Part shown: piece by piece, positions 1 to 5,862 of the stretch
Position numbering within the stretch: the stretch's first letter is position 1
Layout: each line of letters opens with the position of its first letter
Source: JANNMJ01 sp031425525
GTDB taxonomy: Bacteria; Bacteroidota; Bacteroidia; Cytophagales; Hymenobacteraceae
Assembly (NCBI GenBank): GCA_031425525.1
Contig: JANPJM010000017.1
Coordinates: 7,083-71,082 of the forward strand
Reading direction: 5' to 3'
Length of the DNA: 64,000 bases
Notes under the pieces: model-generated
Database searches by the model: none
Told to the model about the DNA's origin: nothing
The model's input: only the letters and a program-made list of their open reading frames with translations
Translations under genes and position numbers: made by a program

Positions 1-2
1 TA

Positions 3-620
3 GCCGGCGGCGCGCCCTATGTGCGTAACCTGCCCGCCGAACCGCGCCAAACCGAAGCGCGCCACCTCGACATCACGGCCGACGTACCCGCCGCCGCCCT
101 CTATAAAGTGTGGCATATGCCGGGCCGCGCCGATCTGGCCGGCTACTACCCCGCCGATTTGTTGAGCGACATCCTGGGGCGCGGCAAGTCGAGCCGCCTT
201 TACCAGGCGCTCGTGCAGGATCAGCAGCTTTTCACGAGCCTGAGCGCAAGCGTGACCGGTACCGTTGATTCGGGCTTGCTCGTGGTCAGCGGTAAAGTGC
301 GCGAAACGGTCAGTATCGAAGATGCCGACGCGGCCGTGGCGGCTATCGTCGGCGAGCTGCGCGCCCAGGGCGTGACCGAAGACGAGCTATTGAAGGTGCG
401 CAACCAGGCCGAATCGACGTTGGTTTTTGGGGAAGTGGAGTTGCTCAACCGCGCCATCAACCTCGCCACCGCCAAGCTCCTCGGCGACGCCAATCTCGTC
501 AATTCCGAAGCCGACCGCATTCGCACCGTAACGGTAAACGACGTAAACGTCGCCGCCCGCGAAGTGCTGCGCCCCGATAACTGCACGACGCTTTTTTACC
601 GGATGAGCGCTCCTGAATAG
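3..620 (+). CDS. M16 family zinc peptidase, C-terminal part (truncated by window start)
   Basis: This is the end of a gene that begins before the window: the frame is open from base 3, so the GTG at 21 is not a real start. The visible 205 residues resemble the C-terminal, non-catalytic half of M16 (pitrilysin/insulinase-like) peptidases. A typical stretch is DILGRGKSSRLYQAL followed by a repeat-like alpha/beta fold ending in VNDVNVAAREVLRPDN. M16 proteins of Bacteroidota are usually periplasmic and degrade peptides. The zinc-binding HxxEH motif would lie upstream and cannot be checked here. Family call from recognisable sequence; substrate unknown. Confidence 0.8.
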   Translation, partial: AGGAPYVRNLPAEPRQTEARHLDITADVPAAALYKVWHMPGRADLAGYYPADLLSDILGRGKSSRLYQALVQDQQLFTSLSASVTGTVDSGLLVVSGKVRETVSIEDADAAVAAIVGELRAQGVTEDELLKVRNQAESTLVFGEVELLNRAINLATAKLLGDANLVNSEADRIRTVTVNDVNVAAREVLRPDNCTTLFYRMSAPE

Positions 621-1011
621 CCCGAACTCCCCTCCTGCGAGCGCCAGCGGCGCGAAGTAGGAGGGGTGGCGGGGTGGTCGCGCGCTGTGCCACCCCTCAG
701 CCCGAACTCCCCTCCTGCGAGCGCCAGCGGCGCGAAGTAGGAGGGGTGGCAGCCGAAGGCTGACGGGATGGTCCCCGCCTAGTGCCACCCCTCAGCCCGA
801 ACTCCCCTCCTGCGAGCGCCAGCGGCGCGAAGTAGGAGGGGTGGCAGCCGAAGGCTGACGGGGTGGTCGCGCGTAGTGCTACCCCAGCCACCAGCTTGCT
901 CGGCCTACGTTCAGAAGCAGCTACTCTGGGCACTGCGCGAGACCACCCCGTCAAATCTTCGATTTGCCACCCCTCCTACTTCGGGACATAAAGTCCCTCG
1001 CAGGAGGGGAG
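619..1011. repeat. Cluster of palindromic intergenic repeats (three direct copies, one inverted partial)
   Basis: Three near-identical 52-bp units lie at 619-670, 699-750 and 794-845. Each has outer arms CCCCTCCT/AGGAGGGG and an inner perfect hairpin GCGCC-AGC-GGCGC, so it can fold into a stacked stem. A fourth copy lies inverted at about 969-1011, with the same outer arms but a different centre (GGGACATAAAGTCCC). The linkers between units are also partly repeated (GCCGAAGGCTGACGGG at two places). The stretch between the M16 gene and pheS holds no credible gene. The first unit starts inside the M16 stop codon, so it may also act as its transcription terminator. REP-like mobile palindromes are a reasonable guess. 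Confidence 0.85.
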
Positions 1012-1055
1012 TCTGCAAGCGGATTTGCTCCTTCTACTCCGACCTTTACGTAATT

Positions 1056-2192
1056 ATGCTCCACGAAGAAATCGCCCGCCTCCGCGCCGAAATCGAGCGC
1101 GCCGACCTCAAAACCCGCGACCAGCTCGACGCCTTCCGTAACACATTTTTGGCGCGCAAGGGGCGGATTGCCGGCCTCTTCGATCAACTGCGCGACGTGC
1201 CCGCCGACGCCCGCCGGGCCGTCGGGGCGGCGCTCAACGAGCTAAAAAACGCTTCGCAGGAGCGCCACGACGCCCGCACCGCCGAACTCGCCGCCGAACC
1301 CGTAGCGCCCACCGGCCCGGCCCTCGACTTTTCGTTGCCGCCCGTGCCGCACACGCTCGGCTCGCGCCACCCGCTGGCGGTGGTACAGGAACAGATCGTC
1401 GATATTTTCGGGCGTATCGGGTTTGCCATCGCTACCGGCCCCGAAATCGAAGACGACTGGCACAATTTCACGGGTCTCAATTTCCCGCCCGACCACCCCG
1501 CGCGCGAGATGCAGGACACGTTCTTTTTGGAGGGGGTGAGGGTGGAAGGGTGGGAGGGTGAGAAGGTGGAAGGGATGAAGGTAGAAGGTGGAAAGGCAGA
1601 TGGTGAACAAACTTCTCACCCTTCCACCCTTCCACCTTCCCTCCTTTTAAGAACCCACACCAGCACGGTGCAGGTACGCCTGCTCGACGAGGTGAAGGAC
1701 GGCCGCCGGACGCTGCCGATCCGCGCCGTAATGCCCGGCCGCGTGTACCGCAACGAGGCGATTTCGGCGCGCGCGCACCAGCTTTTCCATCAGGTCGAAG
1801 GGTTGTATATCGACCGTAACGTGTCGTTTGCCGACCTCAAGCAGGTCATCTACTACTTCCTGACCGAGTTTTTCGGTGCCGACGTGAAAATGCGGATGCG
1901 TCCCTCCTACTTCCCCTTCACCGAGCCGAGCGCGGAGGTCGATGTGTCGTGCCAGATTTGCGGCGGCCCCGGCTGCAACATCTGCAAATACACCGGTTGG
2001 GTGGAGGTTTTGGGCTGCGGGATGGTCGATCCGGCCGTCCTTGAAGCCTCCGGCATCGACCCCACCGAATACAGCGGTTTCGCCTTCGGCATGGGCATCG
2101 AGCGCACGGCTATGGGCAAATTCGCGGTGAAGGACTTGCGGTTGTTCACGGAGAACGACGTGCGGTTTTTGCGGCAGTTCGGCAGTTTGTAA
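1056..2192 (+). CDS. pheS: Phenylalanine--tRNA ligase alpha subunit
   Basis: Cytoplasmic catalytic subunit that charges tRNA-Phe together with PheT, which is not in this window. The 378 residues show a coiled-coil N-terminus, class II motif 2 (YRNEAISARAHQLFHQVEG) and motif 3 (GFAFGMGIERTAMG near the C-terminus). ATG at 1056 was chosen because it gives the usual PheS N-terminus; the longer open frame upstream runs through the repeat cluster. The odd part is residues about 159-197: between QDTFFL and LLRTHTS, which are nearly adjacent in PheS proteins, there is a low-complexity Glu/Gly/Lys/Ser/Pro insert. It is encoded by a purine-rich/pyrimidine-rich inverted repeat (see 1541-1636). The frame stays open, so the gene is probably functional. 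Confidence 0.93.
   Translation: MLHEEIARLRAEIERADLKTRDQLDAFRNTFLARKGRIAGLFDQLRDVPADARRAVGAALNELKNASQERHDARTAELAAEPVAPTGPALDFSLPPVPHTLGSRHPLAVVQEQIVDIFGRIGFAIATGPEIEDDWHNFTGLNFPPDHPAREMQDTFFLEGVRVEGWEGEKVEGMKVEGGKADGEQTSHPSTLPPSLLLRTHTSTVQVRLLDEVKDGRRTLPIRAVMPGRVYRNEAISARAHQLFHQVEGLYIDRNVSFADLKQVIYYFLTEFFGADVKMRMRPSYFPFTEPSAEVDVSCQICGGPGCNICKYTGWVEVLGCGMVDPAVLEASGIDPTEYSGFAFGMGIERTAMGKFAVKDLRLFTENDVRFLRQFGSL
1541..1636. repeat. Hairpin repeat inserted in frame within pheS
   Basis: Arms of 25 nt at 1541-1565 and 1612-1636 are reverse complements with one mismatch. The left arm and the following loop are built of GGTGGAAG-like purine units. Bases about 1530-1640 have no counterpart in ordinary pheS and add roughly 37 residues without breaking the frame. 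Confidence 0.85.
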
Positions 2193-2282
2193 GGGTTTAG
2201 TTTTTAGGGTTTAGTCCGATTGCATTGCGCTACGTGTGCCTAAACACTAAACCCTAAAAACTAAACCCTAAACCCTAAAAAC
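2193..2282. repeat. TTTAGGG-unit hairpin between pheS and hbd
   Basis: A perfect 22-nt inverted repeat (2193-2214 and 2247-2268) built from GGGTTTAG units starts one base after or at the pheS stop. The right arm continues with further CCCTAAA units to 2282. It can fold into a long hairpin and may serve as a terminator, although no classic T-run follows. Confidence 0.8.
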
Positions 2283-2287
2283 TTCAA

Positions 2288-3148
2288 ATGAAAATCGCCA
2301 TCATCGGGGCCGGTACCATGGGCCAGGGCATTGCCCAAGTGTGCGCGCAGGCGGGCATCGACACCATCCTGTTCGACATCAACGCCGCTGCTGCCCAACA
2401 AGCGCAGCGTGCCACCCAGGAAACCTGGACGACTCTCGGCAAAAAGGGCCGCCTGACGGCCGAAGCGAAGGCGGAGGCTGAAGCGCACCTCACAATCACA
2501 ACCGACTTTGGCGATCTGGTGGCCGATGTCCTGCTCGAAGCCGTCGTGGAGCGGCTCGACGTGAAGCAGGAGCTGTTTCGGCAGTTGGCGGCGCAAAACG
2601 CCCCGGACGCCATCCTGGCGTCGAACACCTCCTCGATCCCGATTACGCGCATTGCGGCGGGCGTGCCCCACCCGGAGCGCGTGGTGGGCCTCCATTTTTT
2701 CAACCCGGCTCCCGTGATGAAGCTGGTCGAAGTGATTGCCGGGGCGGCCACCGCGCCGGAAGTGGTGACCGCGATGGTGACGCTCGCCGAGCGCCTCGGC
2801 AAGGTGGCGGCGCGCGTACGCGATGCGCCGGGCTTCATCGTGAACCGCGTGGCGCGGCCGTATTACACCGAAAATCTGCGGCTGCTCGAAGAGGGCGTCG
2901 CCCCGCTCGAAACCCTCGATGAACTCCTCGAATCGGCCGGTTTTCGGATGGGCGCCTTCCGGCTGATGGATTTGATTGGGGTCGATACGAACTTCTCCGT
3001 TACCTCGTCGCTTTTCGAGGCCTTCCACTACGAAGACCGCTTCCGGCCGAACCGGATTCAGCAACAAAAAGTAGACGCCGGCCACTGGGGCCGCAAAACC
3101 GGCCAAGGATTCTATGCTTACCCGCCGCCGCCTGACGCTGCTACATAA
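2288..3148 (+). CDS. hbd: 3-hydroxybutyryl-CoA dehydrogenase / 3-hydroxyacyl-CoA dehydrogenase
   Basis: NAD-dependent oxidation of 3-hydroxyacyl-CoA to 3-oxoacyl-CoA, or the reverse, in cytoplasmic fatty-acid or butanoate metabolism. The 286-residue length is typical of single-function Hbd/PaaH enzymes. The N-terminus carries the Rossmann motif GAGTMGQG (residues 7-14). The substrate motif SNTSSIPIT is at 112-120. The catalytic His/Glu dyad is expected at His136 and Glu148 within LHFFNPAPVMKLVEVI. The C-terminal helical domain ends in KTGQGFYAY. The gene follows the TTTAGGG hairpin by 5 bp and overlaps the next gene by 35 bp. Whether it prefers C4 or longer substrates cannot be read from sequence. 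Confidence 0.92.
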   Translation: MKIAIIGAGTMGQGIAQVCAQAGIDTILFDINAAAAQQAQRATQETWTTLGKKGRLTAEAKAEAEAHLTITTDFGDLVADVLLEAVVERLDVKQELFRQLAAQNAPDAILASNTSSIPITRIAAGVPHPERVVGLHFFNPAPVMKLVEVIAGAATAPEVVTAMVTLAERLGKVAARVRDAPGFIVNRVARPYYTENLRLLEEGVAPLETLDELLESAGFRMGAFRLMDLIGVDTNFSVTSSLFEAFHYEDRFRPNRIQQQKVDAGHWGRKTGQGFYAYPPPPDAAT

Positions 3149-3566
3149 CCTGCGGTTCGTGCTGCTTGCGGCGGGTGGGGCGTTGCTGGCGGCCGGTTGC
3201 GGCAAAGAAGACAATAGCCCCGCCCTCGTCGATACGCCCACCAACGTGCAGATTGTGCTGTCGAACATTCAGTATCGCGCGCTGCGGCAGGATGGCGGTT
3301 TTGTGCGCGTGCCGGGCGGCACCTACGGCATCATCGTGTACCGCGCCAACGCCACCAACTACCGCGCCTTCGAGCGGCTGTGCCCCTGGCAGCCGCAGAC
3401 GCACTGCGCAAAGATGAATGTCGATCCCTCGACGCTCTTCCTGCGCGATTCGTGCTGCGGTATGCAGTGGAATTTTGAGGGCGATGCCACTGGCGGCCCC
3501 GGTGCCCGCCCACTGAAGCAATATGTAACTACGCTGAGCGGCGGCGTACTGTACATCACCAACTAG
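3114..3566 (+). CDS. Rieske-like lipoprotein with degenerate cluster ligands
   Basis: A 150-residue protein with an Arg-rich N-terminus, a hydrophobic segment and a lipobox LAAGC (lipidated Cys29), so it is probably anchored in the cell envelope. The rest has the layout of small Bacteroidota Rieske-fold lipoproteins: a first Cys loop (LCPWQPQTHC, Cys90 and Cys98) and a second (CCGMQWNFEGDATGGPG, Cys114/115) before GARPLKQY. A true Rieske centre needs Cys-x-His and Cys-x-x-His; here the only nearby histidine is His97, so binding a normal 2Fe-2S cluster is doubtful. It overlaps the end of hbd by 35 bp in another frame, suggesting co-transcription. The fold call is by pattern only. Confidence 0.65.
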   Translation: MLTRRRLTLLHNLRFVLLAAGGALLAAGCGKEDNSPALVDTPTNVQIVLSNIQYRALRQDGGFVRVPGGTYGIIVYRANATNYRAFERLCPWQPQTHCAKMNVDPSTLFLRDSCCGMQWNFEGDATGGPGARPLKQYVTTLSGGVLYITN

Positions 3567-3572
3567 GAGCAC

Positions 3573-3606
3573 TGATTTCAATGATTTTAGCGATTTCGAT
3601 GATTTT
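3573..3606. repeat. GATTTC/GATTTT short-unit repeat after the Rieske-like gene
   Basis: Several imperfect copies of a GATTTyrATGATTTT unit directly follow the lipoprotein gene. It belongs to the same style of short-unit repeat seen after other genes in the window. Confidence 0.45.
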
Positions 3607-3619
3607 TCTGCCGCAGAGC

Positions 3620-3651
3620 TTGCGCCGAAAACTTCTCCCGCCGTACTTTTG
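3620..3651 (+). promoter_or_regulatory. Promoter of tRNA-Asn
   Basis: An exact Bacteroidota -7 element TACTTTTG (consensus TAnnTTTG) is at 3644-3651. A TTGC at 3620-3623, 20 bp upstream, is the likely -33 element. This predicts transcription starting near 3658, about 25 bp before the tRNA. Confidence 0.65.
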
Positions 3652-3683
3652 TACTCCCAACCGCCCACGGGTTGGGCATAACC

Positions 3684-3757
3684 GCTTCCTTAGCTCAGCC
3701 GGTTAGAGCATCTGACTGTTAATCAGAGGGTCCCTGGTTCGAGCCCAGGAGGGAGCG
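3684..3757 (+). tRNA. tRNA-Asn (anticodon GTT)
   Basis: The sequence folds as a complete cloverleaf. The acceptor stem GCTTCCT/AGGGAGC has 7 pairs including one G-U. The D-arm holds AGCTCAGCCGGTTAGAGC. The anticodon stem-loop TCTGA-CTGTTAA-TCAGA gives anticodon GTT. The T-arm is CCTGG-TTCGAGC-CCAGG and the discriminator base is G. No CCA is encoded. A second, damaged copy of its T-arm and acceptor 3' strand lies at 25170-25197, so the gene appears to have served as an integration site. Confidence 0.96.
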
Positions 3758-3763
3758 CTGAAA
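3736..3763 (+). repeat. Left attachment-like repeat: 3' end of tRNA-Asn
   Basis: These 28 bases match 25170-25197 at 25 positions. The last 19 (CCAGGAGGGAGCGCTGAAA, 3745-3763) are identical and include the acceptor 3' strand plus six bases beyond the tRNA. A direct repeat of a tRNA 3' end is the usual footprint of a tyrosine-recombinase-integrated island. Confidence 0.7.
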
Positions 3764-3809
3764 CCCCACAATCAACTGACAATCAGTTGATTGTGGGGTT
3801 TTTATTTTT
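3762..3809 (+). terminator. Rho-independent terminator of tRNA-Asn
   Basis: A perfect 18-bp stem (3762-3779 with 3783-3800) with loop CAA is followed by TTTATTTTT. Confidence 0.93.
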
Positions 3810-4310
3810 CCACGGGACAACTCGCGGGACAAAACTGAGAAAGTGCTGGCCAAACCTGGAGCGATGTTCGGATAACGTGAATACCAGAACAGGCTGCCGA
3901 GAAGGCTATGCCCCTAGCAGGTGATTGATCCCAACTACTAACTAACTCTGCGGGGAATGTATGATGCTGCTCGCCAGCTTTAGTTGGCAGCTGGTTAGTA
4001 CTGTGCAACTAGTCAGCCGGACTGGCAATAGTTTCAGTGCGTGCGTAGCCGCAGAGGACGGTTAAAGCGGTTGAGGGATTGATGAAGCATTGCGGTCTCA
4101 CGAAGCCACAGTCCTCTTACTAGAGCAGATTTGCCGTCAGTGTACGCGACCCTGTAAGGGTCACCGTTCGGTATCACCCCATACACTAACTCCGAATTCG
4201 CTCTAATGGCGAAGGGGGCGGCAGGAATATTCGATCTCGGGAGCGGTAGTAGAACTCGCGGCAGCAACCGGCGTAAGGTATCGTGTTTGGTTTGCTTTTT
4301 CAGCACCTTT
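3810..4310. other. Left end of the island, no confident gene
   Basis: About 500 bp between the tRNA terminator and the first molybdoenzyme gene. GGGACAACTC at 3814-3823 begins a 23-bp segment that recurs with three mismatches at 25044-25066, near the other island end. Bases 4037-4200 can be read on the minus strand as a peptide ending in NRFNRPLRLRTH, which I could not place. The composition is less GC-rich than the following genes. It may hold integration or mobile-element debris. Confidence 0.5.
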
Positions 4311-4850
4311 ATGCCCCACCTTATCTCCTCATCCCGACCGGAGCCAACTGCGGCCCCGCCGCCTGCCGTGGCCGTCGCGCTCACGATCAATGGACAGCCC
4401 TATCAGCTGCAAGTGGCCCCGTGGGTGACGCTGCTCGACGCGTTGCGCGAGTATCTCGACTTTACAGGTACTAAGAAAGGATGCGACCACGGCCAGTGTG
4501 GCGCCTGCACGGTGCTGGTGGATGGCAAGCGCATCAATTCGTGTTTGACGCTGGCGGTGATGAAGGACGGCGCCGATATCACGACCATCGAAGGACTGGC
4601 CAACGGCGACGCGCTGCACCCGTTTCAGCAGGCTTTCATTGACCACGACGCGTTTCAGTGCGGCTACTGCACGCCGGGGCAGATCTGCTCGGCCGTGGGT
4701 TTGCAAAACGAGGGAAAGGTGAAGACCACCGACGACATCCGCGAGCTGATGAGCGGTAACATCTGCCGGTGCGGGGCTTACCCCAACATTGTCGACGCCA
4801 TCGCGGAGGTGCTGAATACGCCGCCGCCCCTTTCGTCGTCCGCCGCCTGA
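4311..4850 (+). CDS. paoA: Molybdenum hydroxylase 2Fe-2S subunit (PaoA/YagT-like), copy 1
   Basis: Electron-transfer subunit of a three-subunit xanthine-oxidase-family enzyme. The 179 residues carry both expected 2Fe-2S sites. The plant-ferredoxin type uses Cys58, Cys63, Cys66 and Cys78 (GCDHGQCGACTVLVDG). The helical second site uses Cys117, Cys120, Cys152 and Cys154 (CGYCTPGQ and NICRCGAYPN). The ATG at 4311 is preferred to an upstream in-frame ATG because the extra residues look non-coding. Unlike the second copy at 24259-24891, no twin-arginine signal is visible, so this enzyme is predicted to be cytoplasmic. The next two subunit genes follow at 7-bp and 12-bp spacing. Confidence 0.9.
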   Translation: MPHLISSSRPEPTAAPPPAVAVALTINGQPYQLQVAPWVTLLDALREYLDFTGTKKGCDHGQCGACTVLVDGKRINSCLTLAVMKDGADITTIEGLANGDALHPFQQAFIDHDAFQCGYCTPGQICSAVGLQNEGKVKTTDDIRELMSGNICRCGAYPNIVDAIAEVLNTPPPLSSSAA

Positions 4851-4857
4851 CCCCCCG

Positions 4858-5850
4858 ATGAACAGTTTCATCTACACCCGTCCTGCGGCCGTGCCCGCCG
4901 CAGTCAGTGCCCGCTCGGCCGACCCTACGTCCCACTTCATCGCCGGCGGCACCAATCTGCTCGATTTGATGAAGGAAAATGTCGAGCGGCCCACCCAGCT
5001 CATCGACCTCAACCGCCTTCCGCTGAGTGAGATTAAGGAAACCACCCGTGGCGGCCTCCAACTCGGCGCCCTCGCAACCAATGCCGATACCGCGTACCAC
5101 GAACTGGTAGAAACGCGTTATCCGCTGTTGTCGCGCGCGATTCTGGCCGGCGCCTCGCCGCAGCTGCGCAATATGGCGACCGACGGGGGCAACCTCTTCC
5201 AGCGGACCCGCTGCTACTATTTCTATGATGCCGCCACGCCCTGCAACAAGCGCGAGCCAGGCTCGGGCTGCTCGGCGCTGCACGGCATCAACCGCATCCA
5301 CGCCATCCTGGGCACCTCCGAGCACTGCATCGCCACCCACCCCAGCGATATGTGCGTGGCGCTGGCCGCACTCGGCGCCACGGTGCACGTCAGCGGGCCG
5401 GGCGGCGAGCGTAGCATCGCGTTCCGCGACTTCCACCGCCTGCCCGGCGACGAGCCGCAGCGCGACAATACGCTGCACCTCGGCGAGTTGGTGACGAGCA
5501 TCGAGCTGCCCGCCGAACAATTTGCCGACCACTACGCCTACGTCAAGATCCGGGACCGGCAATCGTACGCGTTCGCGCTGGTATCGGTGGCGGCGGCGCT
5601 CCGAATCGAAGGCGGCGTGGTGCAGGAGGCGCGGCTGGCGCTCGGCGGCGTGGCCCACAAGCCGTGGCGCGACGAGGAAGCCGAAGCGCTGCTCAATGGC
5701 CAGCCCGCCACCCGCGAAACCTTCGAGCGCGCCGCGGCACACGTCGTGGCCGGTGCCCGTGGGTACGGCCACAACACGTTCAAGATTGAGCTGGCCCGGC
5801 GCACCATCGTGCGGGCGCTGCTGCAAGCCACCGAAATGCCCGCGCAATAG
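4858..5850 (+). CDS. paoB: Molybdenum hydroxylase FAD subunit with 4Fe-4S insert (PaoB/YagS-like), copy 1
   Basis: A 330-residue FAD-binding subunit of the CO-dehydrogenase flavoprotein type. The N-terminus has the FAD loop FIAGGTNLLDLM, and NMATDGGNLFQRTRC follows near 105-119. Between the two halves are four cysteines, Cys119, Cys129, Cys138 and Cys157, in CYYFYDAATPCN, PGSGCSAL and SEHCIATHPSDM. That is the spacing of the extra 4Fe-4S cluster of PaoB, absent from ordinary xanthine dehydrogenases. It therefore points to a PaoABC-type aldehyde-oxidising complex rather than a purine hydroxylase. It lies between paoA and paoC in one transcription unit. Confidence 0.9.
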   Translation: MNSFIYTRPAAVPAAVSARSADPTSHFIAGGTNLLDLMKENVERPTQLIDLNRLPLSEIKETTRGGLQLGALATNADTAYHELVETRYPLLSRAILAGASPQLRNMATDGGNLFQRTRCYYFYDAATPCNKREPGSGCSALHGINRIHAILGTSEHCIATHPSDMCVALAALGATVHVSGPGGERSIAFRDFHRLPGDEPQRDNTLHLGELVTSIELPAEQFADHYAYVKIRDRQSYAFALVSVAAALRIEGGVVQEARLALGGVAHKPWRDEEAEALLNGQPATRETFERAAAHVVAGARGYGHNTFKIELARRTIVRALLQATEMPAQ

Positions 5851-5862
5851 CTATCCCGCCCG

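Noticed and set aside
876..1055. In-frame extension of pheS upstream to 876
   Set aside because: It runs through the palindromic repeat and lacks PheS-like sequence; ATG 1056 gives a normal N-terminus.
2193..2282. TTTAGGG units as a telomere or chromosome end
   Set aside because: The array is short, inverted and lies between two ordinary genes. It fits the hairpin repeats elsewhere in the window.
4037..4390. Minus-strand reading frame of 118 codons at the island's left end
   Set aside because: It overlaps the start of paoA and has no recognisable domain. The last residues look oddly protein-like, but I could not support a family or an RNA gene.
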